In this document: piece after piece, positions 55,513 through 64,000 of the stretch
Numbering within the stretch: the first letter of the stretch is position 1
Layout: each line of letters begins with the position of its first letter
Origin: Bacteroidales bacterium KA00251
GTDB taxonomy: Bacteria; Bacteroidota; Bacteroidia; Bacteroidales; Porphyromonadaceae
Direction: 5' to 3'
Assembly: GCA_001552775.1 (NCBI GenBank)
Contig: KQ959279.1
Location: 1-64,000 of the forward strand
DNA: 64,000 bases
Position numbers and translations under genes: made by a program
Notes under the pieces: model-generated
What the model saw: only the letters and a program-made list of their open reading frames with translations
Told to the model about the DNA's origin: nothing
The model's database searches: none

Positions 55513-56730
55513 ATGAAAAGTTCTGAAGAGGAAAAGAGGGAAGAGTGGATTGAGCGGTTTGAAAGCTATATTCGCTACGAGAGAAACTTTTCAGACTACA
55601 CAATTGCATACTACCTTGCCGATGTAAACGAGTATATAGAAGGTATCGTGGCAAGTGGACGCATCCAATTTGTACCTTCTAGCAACGATCGATCGCTCAT
55701 ACGCAACTTTGTTTCTGCCCAAATGGACAAGGGACTCAAAGCGTCCTCCGTGCAAAGAAAAATAAGCTCTTTGAAAAGCTTTTATCGCTACCTCTACAAG
55801 GAGCAACTGATCTTATCCAATCCCTCTCGCACGATAAAAGCACCCAAAGCAGAAAAAGTATTGCCAGCCTTTCTCTCATCCCAAGAAATCGAAGAGATTC
55901 TCCATGACCCTCGGTTAAATAGAAAAACCTTTGAAAGCAAAAGAGACCGTTTAATCCTTGAGGTCCTCTACCAAACTGGTATTCGCAGAGCAGAGGTGGC
56001 CGACCTAACGCTCAACAGAGTGGATCAGCAAAGAAAGCAACTAAAAGTTTTAGGCAAAGGGAATAAAGAACGTATCGTCCCCTATGGTGAAGGGCTCTAT
56101 ACAAGAATCGAGGAATATCTCTCCCTGCGCAAGGAGAAAACTTGCAATTCTGATAAATTCTTCGTTACTTTGGAAGGCAAAGCAATGTCACTTGAGGAGA
56201 TATACGCTATTGTACATCATTCCTTGAGCAAAGTACCAGGTCTTGTAAGACGTGGACCGCATGTACTCCGACACTCCTTTGCCACTGAGTTGCTAAACAA
56301 TGGTGCTGACTTACCTGCTGTAAAAGAACTTCTTGGGCACAGTAGCCTGTCAACTACAGTAAAGTATACTCACACCTCATTTGAGCAACTAAAAAAGATT
56401 TACAATGCCCATCCTAGGGCTAGACAAACTACAGCTATGGAAGTAAGATTTCAACCAGTAAACGTCACCGTTTCTGAGGTATTAGAAGGGTTTATTCAAA
56501 AGAAATTGGAGCGACTCAGTCGCTTTGACGACAAGATACTCCACGCGGAAGTAGTTCTCAAGGAAGGTAGTAACCCTGAAAAAGACAAAGTTGTATCTAT
56601 AAGACTGGCACGTCCAGGCTACGATTTCTTTGCAGAAAAAGACGCAAAGAGCTACGAAGAAGCCACAGATCTTTGTATTGACGCTCTAAAGAAACAAATT
56701 GAGAAAAACAAAGAAGAACACAGAAAGTAG
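55513..56730 (+). CDS. Tyrosine recombinase (XerC/D-like) fused to a ribosome hibernation factor (HPF)
   Basis: 405 residues. Residues 1-308 are a complete Xer-type recombinase: an N-terminal SAM-like core-binding domain (about 5-95) and a catalytic domain with Arg in TGIRRAEVADL, Lys in VLGKGNKER, His-x-x-Arg in HVLRHSFATELL, a second His in LLGHSSLSTT and the Tyr nucleophile in VKYTHTSF. At residue 309 a new domain begins with MEVRFQPVNVTVSEVLEGF, exactly how short HPF proteins start, and continues with HAEVVLKEG and GYDFFAEKDAKSYEEATD to the end (97 residues). There is no stop between the two, and the ATG at 56437 could still serve as an internal start. Related genomes usually have these as two adjacent genes before tuf. 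Confidence 0.92.
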   Translation: MKSSEEEKREEWIERFESYIRYERNFSDYTIAYYLADVNEYIEGIVASGRIQFVPSSNDRSLIRNFVSAQMDKGLKASSVQRKISSLKSFYRYLYKEQLILSNPSRTIKAPKAEKVLPAFLSSQEIEEILHDPRLNRKTFESKRDRLILEVLYQTGIRRAEVADLTLNRVDQQRKQLKVLGKGNKERIVPYGEGLYTRIEEYLSLRKEKTCNSDKFFVTLEGKAMSLEEIYAIVHHSLSKVPGLVRRGPHVLRHSFATELLNNGADLPAVKELLGHSSLSTTVKYTHTSFEQLKKIYNAHPRARQTTAMEVRFQPVNVTVSEVLEGFIQKKLERLSRFDDKILHAEVVLKEGSNPEKDKVVSIRLARPGYDFFAEKDAKSYEEATDLCIDALKKQIEKNKEEHRK

Positions 56731-56815
56731 CTTCTAGAGTGCTTTTTCAAGGTAGGTTCTAGAGTATAAAGACAATTTATTGTTCCGACATAGCGTTTAT
56801 TCCAAGAATTCTACG

Positions 56816-56823
56816 TAACTTTG
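56816..56823 (+). promoter_or_regulatory. -7 box (TAACTTTG) of the tRNA-tuf operon
   Basis: TAnnTTTG match 171 bp upstream of tRNA-Tyr. It is the best candidate for the promoter of the tRNA-Tyr, tRNA-Thr, tuf transcript. The -33 region is weak. Confidence 0.45.
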
Positions 56824-56993
56824 TCGCCGGTTCTCTTTACATCAATACTTTTCATCGTAGAGATAATAAAAGAGAAAAGCTAAAAAGTGTGGCTTAACAC
56901 ATTGAGTACCTATTGCAAAAGTAGACACACAAAAGAGTTAATTGCCACACAGCAAGCCCACTTTTTCGGAAGTGTGTACGTAAAGAAACAATT

Positions 56994-57076
56994 GGGTAGT
57001 TGCCGGAGTGGACAAACGGATCTGACTGTAACTCAGACGGCGTAAGCCTTCGGTGGTTCGAATCCATCACTGCCCA
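56994..57076 (+). tRNA. tRNA-Tyr (GTA)
   Basis: Acceptor GGGTAGT pairs with ACTGCCC (one G-T). The anticodon stem TCTGA/TCAGA encloses CTGTAAC, anticodon GTA. The class II variable arm is GGCGTAAGCC-like. CCA is not encoded. Confidence 0.96.
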
Positions 57077-57118
57077 CACTTCTTGAAATAGATACAAAAA
57101 AAAGAAGTGGCTATTTTC

Positions 57119-57190
<72 letters not shown>

Positions 57191-57336
57191 CAAGAGAGAC
57201 TAAGCGTATCTCAGAAATGAGATGCGAGCTATGGCACACCACATTTTGGTGCGCTGTAACTATATAGAAGAACATGTGCTGCCAAAAGAGATGTTGCACT
57301 GAAATAAGATAATAATAGGAATAGACTAGTTGCATT

Positions 57337-58524
57337 ATGGCAAAAGAACATTTTAACAGGACCAAACCCCACGTAAACATCGGTACGATCGGTCACGTTG
57401 ACCACGGGAAGACCACGTTGACGGCAGCTATTACCAAAGTGCTCGCCGAAAGAGGTTTGTCGGAAGCTCGTTCGTTCGACTCTATCGACAACGCTCCTGA
57501 AGAAAAAGAAAGAGGTATTACGATCAACACCTCTCACGTAGAATACGAAACAGCAAATCGTCACTATGCTCACGTAGACTGCCCAGGACACGCCGACTAC
57601 GTAAAGAACATGGTAACAGGTGCGGCTCAGATGGACGGTGCTATCATTGTAGTAGCTGCTACTGATGGTCCAATGCCCCAGACTCGCGAACACATTCTTC
57701 TCGCTCGTCAGGTAAACGTACCTCGCCTTGTTGTATTTATGAATAAATGCGACCTCGTAGAAGACGAAGAAATGCTTGAGCTTGTAGAAATGGATATGAG
57801 AGAGCTTCTCTCTTTCTATAACTACGATGGTGACAATACACCAATCATTAGAGGCTCAGCTCTTGGTGCTCTCAATGGTGACAAGAAATGGGAAGACAAG
57901 ATCATGGAACTCATGGACGCAGTAGACTCATGGATTCCTCTGCCTCCACGTGATGTTGACAAACCATTCCTTATGCCTGTTGAAGACGTCTTCTCTATCA
58001 CAGGACGTGGTACAGTAGCAACGGGTCGTATTGAAACTGGTCGTGTACACGTTAATGACGAAGTACAAATGATCGGTCTTGGTGCTGAAGGTCGTAAGAC
58101 TGTAGTAACAGGTGTAGAAATGTTCCGCAAGATCCTTGACGAAGGTGAAGCTGGTGACAACGTTGGACTTCTTCTCCGTGGTGTAGACAAAGACGAAATC
58201 AAACGTGGTATGGTACTCGCTCACCCAGGACAAGTAAAACCTCACAGCCGCTTCAAAGCTGAGGTTTATATCTTGAAGAAAGAAGAAGGTGGACGTCATA
58301 CTCCTTTTATGAATAAGTATCGTCCTCAGTTCTACATTCGTACACTTGACGTAACTGGCCAAATTGAACTTCCAGAAGGAACAGAAATGGTAATGCCAGG
58401 CGACAACGTAACAATCGTTGTAGACCTTATCTCTCCTGTTGCATGTAGCGTAGGTCTTCGCTTTGCTATTCGCGAAGGTGGACGTACCGTAGGTGCAGGT
58501 CAGATCACAGAACTCCTAGACTAA
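57337..58524 (+). CDS. tuf: Elongation factor Tu
   Basis: 395 residues. It delivers aminoacyl-tRNA to the ribosome. The G1 motif is [11 protein letters not shown], with [25 protein letters not shown] and MNKCDLV following, then domains 2 and 3 ending in [15 protein letters not shown]. It is the centre of the tRNA-tuf-tRNA-secE-nusG cluster. Codon use appears strongly biased, as expected for a highly expressed gene. Confidence 0.99.
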   Translation: MAKEHFNRTKPHVNIGTIGHVDHGKTTLTAAITKVLAERGLSEARSFDSIDNAPEEKERGITINTSHVEYETANRHYAHVDCPGHADYVKNMVTGAAQMDGAIIVVAATDGPMPQTREHILLARQVNVPRLVVFMNKCDLVEDEEMLELVEMDMRELLSFYNYDGDNTPIIRGSALGALNGDKKWEDKIMELMDAVDSWIPLPPRDVDKPFLMPVEDVFSITGRGTVATGRIETGRVHVNDEVQMIGLGAEGRKTVVTGVEMFRKILDEGEAGDNVGLLLRGVDKDEIKRGMVLAHPGQVKPHSRFKAEVYILKKEEGGRHTPFMNKYRPQFYIRTLDVTGQIELPEGTEMVMPGDNVTIVVDLISPVACSVGLRFAIREGGRTVGAGQITELLD

Positions 58525-58633
58525 GAGAAGGAGATCCTGTACTCTGCTCTTCTTGAGGGAACTGAGTTCTCCTCGTAAGGGAGACGTACAATCAAAGAGA
58601 GCAAGAGATAAAAGTACAAATCAAAGACTGGGC

Positions 58634-58660
58634 AAGAGGCTATACTCAGTATAGTCTCTT
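58634..58660 (+). other. Hairpin between tuf and tRNA-Trp
   Basis: AAGAGGCTATAC pairs with GTATAGTCTCTT (one G-U) around TCA. No T run follows, so it is more likely an RNA-processing or stability element than a terminator. Confidence 0.65.
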
Positions 58661-58676
58661 GAATCCCAGGTCTTAT

Positions 58677-58749
58677 ACGGGTTTAGCTCAGTTGGTAGAG
58701 CATTGGTCTCCAAAACCAAGTGTCGGGAGTTCGAGTCTCTCAACCCGTG
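58677..58749 (+). tRNA. tRNA-Trp (CCA)
   Basis: Acceptor ACGGGTT pairs with AACCCGT, discriminator G. The anticodon stem TTGGT/ACCAA encloses CTCCAAA, anticodon CCA. The 3' CCA is not encoded. Its place between tuf and secE is the conserved bacterial arrangement. Confidence 0.97.
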
Positions 58750-58769
58750 CTAACGTAAAGAAAAAAGAT

Positions 58770-58973
58770 ATGAATTGGTTTGCCAGACGCGGGCATGCAG
58801 TAAGAGAGTCTTACAACGAGCTAGTACATAAGGTAACGTGGCCATCACGAGCAGAGCTTACCAATAGTGCTATCGTGGTGATGATCGCTAGTGTTATCTT
58901 AGCTATTTTCATCTTTATTGTCGACTACATCTTTGAGTGGGTAATGTCGGGAATATACGGTCAGCTCGTATAA
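58770..58973 (+). CDS. secE: Preprotein translocase subunit SecE
   Basis: 67 residues from the ATG at 58770, with the standard short form. The cytosolic NELVHKVTWPSRAEL motif is diagnostic and is followed by one membrane helix (VVMIASVILAIFIFIVDYIF). A longer frame to 58659 would be translated from tRNA-Trp sequence and is rejected. It is 20 bp after tRNA-Trp. Confidence 0.95.
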   Translation: MNWFARRGHAVRESYNELVHKVTWPSRAELTNSAIVVMIASVILAIFIFIVDYIFEWVMSGIYGQLV

Positions 58974-59077
58974 GCCTTAGTCTAAAAAAGAATAAAAGTA
59001 ATACAACCTCAACATGCAGAAAGTGTCACTGACACGCACTGCAAGGAGTTTGAAATACCATTTGCTACTAAGATACT

Positions 59078-59620
59078 ATGTCAGAGACCTCACAAGAAAA
59101 ACGGTTCTACGTACTAAGGGTAATCTCCGGAAAGGAGGATAAAGCCAAAGAGTTACTAGATCGAGAAAAAGAACGTAAGCCTCTTGAAGGACACGTATTT
59201 GAGGTTATTGTACCTACAGAAAACGTAATGGTACAGCGTGGTAGCAAGAAAAAAATTGTCGAAAAACCCTCGTTGCCTGGGTATATACTGATTGAAGCTA
59301 TACTCGACAACGATATCATTCATACGCTTCGCAACATGCCAGAGATTGTTGGTTTCCTTGGTGCAAACAACCAACCAGAGCCTCTTGCCAATTATGAAGT
59401 GGAACGTATGATGAGACGTCTAGACAACCAAGACGATGAAGCCGTAAATGTCTCTTTCATGGTTGGGGAATCTGTAAAGGTGACCGATGGTCCATTTACA
59501 GGATTCAGTGCAAGTGTGGAAGAGGTATACAACGATAAGAAAAAGCTCAAGGTGATGGTGAAGATCTTCGGAAGGAAGACTCCACTAGAGCTAGGGTACC
59601 ACCAAGTAGAAAAAGAGTAA
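59078..59620 (+). CDS. nusG: Transcription antitermination factor NusG
   Basis: 180 residues. The NGN domain starts with RFYVLRVISGKEDKAKELL and has LPGYILIEA; the KOW domain has GESVKVTDGPFTGFSASVEE. It links RNA polymerase to the ribosome or Rho. The gap of 104 bp after secE is unusually long but shows no terminator. Confidence 0.97.
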   Translation: MSETSQEKRFYVLRVISGKEDKAKELLDREKERKPLEGHVFEVIVPTENVMVQRGSKKKIVEKPSLPGYILIEAILDNDIIHTLRNMPEIVGFLGANNQPEPLANYEVERMMRRLDNQDDEAVNVSFMVGESVKVTDGPFTGFSASVEEVYNDKKKLKVMVKIFGRKTPLELGYHQVEKE

Positions 59621-59788
59621 AACTAGAAAGCCATCCGAAGGTTACGCAAATCGGAATAGGCTTATAGGTATTAAGGAGACATCGCTTCCATTATGAATCC
59701 TTTGGCTTACGAAAATCATAACTTCATAGTAAGCCGAGCTTTGAGATCTACTTTGGTGAGTTTATAATTCTAATTAGAACAGAAGAAA

Positions 59789-60235
59789 ATGGCTAAAGAA
59801 ATTGCCGGACAAATCAAGTTGCAAATACGCGGTGGTGCAGCAAACCCTTCACCTCCCGTAGGCCCTGCTCTAGGAGCAAAGGGTATCAACATTATGGAGT
59901 TCTGCAAGCAATTTAATGCTCGCACCCAAGAAAAAGCAGGGAAAGTACTCCCCGTGGTGATCAGCTATTATGCCGATAAGTCCTTCGATTTCATTGTCAA
60001 GACCCCTCCTGTAGCAGTACAACTTCTAGAAGTCAGCAAAGCAAAAAAAGGAAGTGCTGAGCCTAATAGATCAAGAGCTGCCGAGGTGACTGTAGAGCAG
60101 GTTCGTCAAATTGCAGAAGACAAAATGGCCGACCTCAATTGCTTTACAGTGGAAAGTGCTATGAGAATGGTAGCAGGTACTGCTCGTAGCATGGGGATTG
60201 CCGTAAAAGGAGAAATGCCTACGAAAACTAAATAA
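59789..60235 (+). CDS. rplK: 50S ribosomal protein uL11
   Basis: 148 residues. The N-terminal part has [22 protein letters not shown] (cited in part: [14 protein letters not shown]), then [13 protein letters not shown], and the C-terminal rRNA-binding part has the [11 protein letters not shown] loop and SMGIAVKGE. It forms the GTPase-associated region of the 50S subunit. Confidence 0.98.
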   Translation: MAKEIAGQIKLQIRGGAANPSPPVGPALGAKGINIMEFCKQFNARTQEKAGKVLPVVISYYADKSFDFIVKTPPVAVQLLEVSKAKKGSAEPNRSRAAEVTVEQVRQIAEDKMADLNCFTVESAMRMVAGTARSMGIAVKGEMPTKTK

Positions 60236-60251
60236 TTGGTACGAATAGAAA

Positions 60252-60947
60252 ATGAGTAAACTAACTAAAAAACAAAAGTTGGCTGCCGAGAAGCTCGTAC
60301 CAGGCAAAGTTTACACACTAGAAGAGGCTGCAAAGTTGGTAAAAGAAATCACTTTTACCACTTTTAACGCTGGTGTAGACTTGGACGTTCGTCTTGGCGT
60401 TGACCCTAGAAAATCGAATCAGATGGTACGTGGCGTAGTCACCTTGCCTCATGGAACTGGTAAGGAAGTGCGTGTCCTCGCACTTTGTACTCCAGACAAG
60501 GAGACAGAAGCCAAAGAAGCTGGAGCCGACTATGTAGGTCTTGAAGAGTATATCGAAAAGATCAAAGGCGGATGGACAGACGTGGATGTAATTATCACCA
60601 TGCCTAGTGTAATGGGAAAAGTAGGGGCACTGGGACGCGTTCTAGGGCCTCGTGGATTGATGCCAAACCCCAAAAGTGGCACAGTAACCAATGAAATTGG
60701 TAATGCTATTCGTGAAGTAAAGGCAGGTAAGATTGACTTTAAAGTTGATAAATCTGGTATCATTCACGCAGGTATTGGAAAGGTATCCTTTACTCCCGAG
60801 CAGATTAAAGAAAATGCTCGAGAATTTCTCAACACGATCATTCGTCTTAAGCCTACCAGTGCAAAAGGTGCCTATATCAAGAGCATCTTCATGTCTAGTA
60901 CAATGAGTAGTAGCATAAAGATTGATCCTAAATCCTTGGATGTATAA
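60252..60947 (+). CDS. rplA: 50S ribosomal protein uL1
   Basis: 231 residues. Motifs are [55 protein letters not shown] and [17 protein letters not shown]. It forms the L1 stalk and, in many bacteria, represses its own operon through a leader mimic, which I did not find here. It is 16 bp after rplK. Confidence 0.98.
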   Translation: MSKLTKKQKLAAEKLVPGKVYTLEEAAKLVKEITFTTFNAGVDLDVRLGVDPRKSNQMVRGVVTLPHGTGKEVRVLALCTPDKETEAKEAGADYVGLEEYIEKIKGGWTDVDVIITMPSVMGKVGALGRVLGPRGLMPNPKSGTVTNEIGNAIREVKAGKIDFKVDKSGIIHAGIGKVSFTPEQIKENAREFLNTIIRLKPTSAKGAYIKSIFMSSTMSSSIKIDPKSLDV

Positions 60948-60965
60948 TTAAGCTAAGAAATCGAC

Positions 60966-61490
60966 ATGAAAAAAGAAGATAAAGGTTTAGTTACAGCGAG
61001 GATTGCAGAAGCACTAAAAGCTTATCCACATTTCTATCTAGTAGATATGTCTAGTCTGGATGCAGAAAAGACTATGGATCTACGTAAGAGATGCTACAGT
61101 GGCGGAGTGAAACTCATGGTGGTAAAGAACACCTTGTTGCGTCGTGCGCTAAGCGATAGCGACACAGACTTCTCTGAGTTTTACAAAACGCTCAAGGGTA
61201 ATACTGCACTGATGCTTAGCGAAAATGCTAATGCTCCTGCGAAGATTATCAAAGACTTTCTCAAGGAAAACAAAGATCTTGGGAAGCCTGCTTTAAAGGC
61301 AGCATATGTACAGGAAGGACTATATGTCGGAGCCGAACACCTCGATGCACTTGTTGCAATCAAGAGTCGCGAAGAGCTTATTGGCGAAGTGGTCTCCCTA
61401 CTCCAATCTCCTATCAAGAATGTTCTCTCAAGCCTTCAGTCTGCAGGTCAGACAATCCATGGTGTACTGAAGACACTTGAAGAAAGATAG
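60966..61490 (+). CDS. rplJ: 50S ribosomal protein uL10
   Basis: 174 residues. KEDKGLVTARIAEALKAYPH, LRKRCYSGGVKLMVVKNTLL and ALMLSENANAPAKIIKDF are the rRNA-binding features; the C-terminal helix, which holds L7/L12 dimers, is present (LLQSPIKNVLSSLQSAGQTI). It is 18 bp after rplA. Confidence 0.97.
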   Translation: MKKEDKGLVTARIAEALKAYPHFYLVDMSSLDAEKTMDLRKRCYSGGVKLMVVKNTLLRRALSDSDTDFSEFYKTLKGNTALMLSENANAPAKIIKDFLKENKDLGKPALKAAYVQEGLYVGAEHLDALVAIKSREELIGEVVSLLQSPIKNVLSSLQSAGQTIHGVLKTLEER

Positions 61491-61575
61491 TTCTATAGAC
61501 AATAGAGAGTAGCCAAAACATAGGTAAAACTCTCAAGCAAATTCTAAGAAAAACATTTAGACTCAATCAAATAAA

Positions 61576-61950
61576 ATGGCTGAAATCAAAGAAATTGCCG
61601 AACAACTGGTTAATCTTACAGTGAAGGAAGTTAGCGAATTGGCTACCATCCTAAAAGAAGAATATGGTATCGAACCTGCTGCTGCTACCGTAGCTGTAGC
61701 TGCTGGACCTGCTGGTGCTGGTGCAGCTGAAGAAGAAAAAACCTCTTTTGACGTAGTTCTTAAGAGCTTTGGTAGTGCAAAACTCCAAGTCGTAAAAGCC
61801 GTAAAAGAACATTGTGGTCTCGGCTTGAAGGAAGCAAAGGAACTCGTAGATGGTGTTCCTGCAACCATCAAAGAAGGTGTAGACAAAGCTACTGCTGATG
61901 CATTGAAAGCTGCTCTTGAAGAAGCTGGTGCAGAAGTAGAACTGAAATAA
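61576..61950 (+). CDS. rplL: 50S ribosomal protein bL12 (L7/L12)
   Basis: 124 residues. An N-terminal dimerisation domain with [20 protein letters not shown], an Ala/Gly hinge ([13 protein letters not shown], about 40-53), and a C-terminal factor-binding domain with [14 protein letters not shown]. It lies 85 bp after rplJ. Confidence 0.98.
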   Translation: MAEIKEIAEQLVNLTVKEVSELATILKEEYGIEPAAATVAVAAGPAGAGAAEEEKTSFDVVLKSFGSAKLQVVKAVKEHCGLGLKEAKELVDGVPATIKEGVDKATADALKAALEEAGAEVELK

Positions 61951-61969
61951 AAGTTCCTAGCCTGGATTT

Positions 61970-61997
61970 CTCCCCTCCTTACCATTAAGGAGGGGAG
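61970..61997 (+). promoter_or_regulatory. Hairpin in the rplL-rpoB gap (attenuator or processing site)
   Basis: CTCCCCTCCTTA and TAAGGAGGGGAG form a perfect 12-bp stem with a CCAT loop; CCTG and CAGG extend it outside. No T run follows. It lies 19 bp after rplL, where an attenuator or RNase III site separates rplL from rpoB in other bacteria. The rest of the 419-bp gap shows nothing I can support. Confidence 0.7.
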
Positions 61998-62369
61998 GAT
62001 CAGGTTGTTAACGGTTAAGAATTCTACTTGAGTGGGGTTCTTGACCTTTTGTCATCTGAAGTCAATAGCACAAAATATTCCTTCAGCAAAGTCTGATAGA
62101 ATTGTTTTGCTTGCTTTTGATTTTCTCTATACCGCAAGAAAGAAGACAGAGAAAGCGTCTCTCCTCTTCCCTTCATGCACTCTTTGCCGTTGAGCAGAGA
62201 AATTAGCAACACATACATTTCGACTCCATTCATAGCTCAATAAGCTAGTCAGTCTACCATTGATGGCTTCTTAAAAGGTTCTATATAGCCCCTAAATGGA
62301 AATCCTCACAATGATTCTGAGCTGACCTACTTAGCTACGCAACACTACTCAAACCTTGTCTTTATCACA

Positions 62370-64000
62370 ATGGCTTTCAAAAATAAAAGAATTAGCTTTT
62401 CTAAAGTAAAGGATCCCTTACCCTATCCAGACTTCCTAGAGGTACAACTTAAGTCGTTTAGGGAGTTCTTTCAACTCGACACTCCGCCAGAGTTGCGTAA
62501 AAAAGAAGGTCTATATAAAGTCTTTGAGGAAAACTTCCCTGTCAAAGACACTCGAAACAACTTCGTATTGGAGTTTGTAGACTACTCCATTGATCCTCCC
62601 AAGTTTTCCATTGAAGAGTGTATAAGTAGAGGTTTTACATATAGTGTACCCCTAAAGGCAAAAGTAAAACTATATTGCACAGACCCCGAGCATACAGATT
62701 TTGCCACAGTAGGTAAGGAAGTATTTCTAGGGAATATTCCCTACATGACAGATGCAGGTACATTTGTCATCAACGGAGCTGAACGCGTAGTAGTATCTCA
62801 GCTACACCGCTCTCCTGGTGTTTTCTTTAGTAGCACGATACACTCATCTGGTGCCCGACTTTATTCTGCTCGTATTATTCCATTCCGAGGTAGCTGGATA
62901 GAGTTTGCAACAGATCCTAGCGATGTAATGTATGCTTACATCGACCGAAAAAAGAAATTGCCCGTTACCACCCTTCTTCGTGCAATGGGATACGTCACCG
63001 ACAAGGAGATTCTTGAGCTTTTCAACATCTCCCAAGAGGTGAAGATAAACAAAACCAATCTAAAGAAATACTACGGTAAGACCCTTGCAGAACGAGTATT
63101 TCACACTTATATTGAAGACATTCAAAACGACTCTACAACAGGTGAAGTAACCTCCATTCCTAGAAATGAACTAATCTTTGATAGAGGGACAATACTTGAT
63201 GAAGATGTAGCACAAAAGCTCATTGAAATGAAGCTTAGCACAGTGCTAATCCACGATCCAAGTGAAAAATCTGTTGCTAGCGATATCATTTTTGCAACGC
63301 TTCGCAAGGATACCACAATCTCCGATAAGGAGGCATGGAGCTACATCTATCAACTCCAACGAAACAGTCTCCCCGCAGATGACCTTACTGCTAAGGAAGC
63401 TTTTAGCAATCTTTTCTTTAGCGACAAAAGGTACAACCTAGGAGATGTAGGTCGATATCGTATCAATAAAAAACTTGGACTTGATATTGACCCTGAAGTA
63501 AAGGTTCTTACCAATGAGGATATTGTAGAGATTATTAAATATCTCATTGAATTAGTGGCTTCTCGTGCGACAGTTGATGATATAGACCACCTTTCCAATA
63601 GACGTGTACGCACCGTAGGAGAACAACTATACAACCAATTTGCTGTAGGATTGGCTAGGATGTCTCGTACTATTCGTGAAAGAATGAATGTACGCGACAA
63701 TGAAGTATTTACTCCTGATGAACTGATGAACTCGAAGACTATTCCAGCTGTGCTAAATAGCTTCTTTGGGACCAATCAGCTCTCACAATTTATGGACCAA
63801 ACCAATCCTCTTGCTGAAATCACTCACAAGAGAAGGTTGTCGGCTTTAGGAGCAGGAGGTCTTACTCGCGACAGAGCAGGCTTTGAGGTTCGAGACGTAC
63901 ACTATACTCACTATGGTCGTCTATGCCCTATTGAGACACCAGAAGGTCCAAACATTGGGTTGATCTCGTCACTTTGTGTTTACGCCAAAATCAACGATAT
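62370..64000 (+). CDS. rpoB: RNA polymerase subunit beta (5' part)
   Basis: Begins at the ATG at 62370 and is open to the window edge (543 codons). [12 protein letters not shown] starts the protein; [34 protein letters not shown] and RSPGVFF are conserved beta-subunit features. The rifampicin-binding segment is [15 protein letters not shown] then [14 protein letters not shown], which is the sensitive-type sequence with no classical resistance change at the Asp, His or Ser positions. The window ends shortly after [15 protein letters not shown]. The ATG is 419 bp after rplL. Confidence 0.98.
   Translation, partial: MAFKNKRISFSKVKDPLPYPDFLEVQLKSFREFFQLDTPPELRKKEGLYKVFEENFPVKDTRNNFVLEFVDYSIDPPKFSIEECISRGFTYSVPLKAKVKLYCTDPEHTDFATVGKEVFLGNIPYMTDAGTFVINGAERVVVSQLHRSPGVFFSSTIHSSGARLYSARIIPFRGSWIEFATDPSDVMYAYIDRKKKLPVTTLLRAMGYVTDKEILELFNISQEVKINKTNLKKYYGKTLAERVFHTYIEDIQNDSTTGEVTSIPRNELIFDRGTILDEDVAQKLIEMKLSTVLIHDPSEKSVASDIIFATLRKDTTISDKEAWSYIYQLQRNSLPADDLTAKEAFSNLFFSDKRYNLGDVGRYRINKKLGLDIDPEVKVLTNEDIVEIIKYLIELVASRATVDDIDHLSNRRVRTVGEQLYNQFAVGLARMSRTIRERMNVRDNEVFTPDELMNSKTIPAVLNSFFGTNQLSQFMDQTNPLAEITHKRRLSALGAGGLTRDRAGFEVRDVHYTHYGRLCPIETPEGPNIGLISSLCVYAKIND

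Noticed and set aside
58659-58769. N-terminal extension of secE
   Set aside because: It would be translated from the tRNA-Trp gene; the ATG at 58770 gives the standard SecE length.
63780-63960. Rifampicin-resistance change in rpoB
   Set aside because: The visible cluster I region has the sensitive-type residues at the usual Asp, His and Ser positions.

Overview
The window looks like chromosomal DNA of a Porphyromonas-like anaerobe (Bacteroidota, Porphyromonadaceae). The evidence is the gene set: a tandem pair of P. gingivalis-type OmpA-like porins, a fused gamma-alpha 2-oxoacid:ferredoxin oxidoreductase, a complete Rnf complex with RseC, tyrosine phenol-lyase, DUF4494, DUF3127 and DUF177 proteins, and a tyrosine recombinase fused to a ribosome hibernation factor just upstream of tuf. 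Promoters fit the Bacteroidetes sigma-ABfr pattern (TAnnTTTG at -7, TTG or TTTG about 19-20 nt upstream), and RNA genes and long operons sit where they do in related genomes. Species assignment is inference. || Layout. 1-10.5 kb: the tail of an unknown Ser/Arg-rich protein, a FadL-like outer-membrane protein, cytidine deaminase, dnaK, korAB and tyrosine phenol-lyase, i.e. amino-acid-fermenting metabolism. 10.6-14.7 kb: a co-directional run of an EcsC-like protein, DUF4494, YggS, a dihydroorotate-dehydrogenase-like protein and an exported thioredoxin-like protein. 14.8-19.8 kb: envelope genes (two OmpA-like porins, a LysM/periplasmic-binding-fold protein, a beta-barrel). 19.9-36.2 kb: tRNA-Leu, a ClpB without N-domain, sppA, lpxK, thiL, an MlaEF-type transporter, the DUF177-rpmF-fabH-era-der group, ispD and recG. 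36.3-48.4 kb, minus strand: capA-like, manA, PAS protein, DUF3127 protein, trpS, the rseC-rnfBCDGEA operon and rpsF-rpsR-rplI. 48.5-50.1 kb is the only clearly accessory stretch: a decayed phage-type structural gene, an unknown lipoprotein and a 22-bp tandem array. 50.4-56.7 kb: YeiH-family transporter, mutY, Na/Pi cotransporter, rpsU and the Xer-HPF fusion. 56.8-64 kb: the translation/transcription cluster tRNA-Tyr, tRNA-Thr, tuf, tRNA-Trp, secE, nusG, rplKAJL and the 5' part of rpoB. || How they work together. Kor enzymes generate or use reduced ferredoxin and Rnf couples ferredoxin to NAD and ion transport, which suits an asaccharolytic, amino-acid-fermenting life style; tyrosine phenol-lyase would feed pyruvate and ammonia into it. 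|| No defence island, CRISPR array or complete prophage is visible. The most notable items are two 175-bp MITEs with 12-bp terminal inverted repeats and perfect 5-bp target duplications; a family of 22-bp intergenic arrays built from 11-bp half-units; the Xer-HPF fusion; ClpB lacking its N-domain; an apparent one-base frameshift at the end of rnfC; and a 5'-truncated phage gene.
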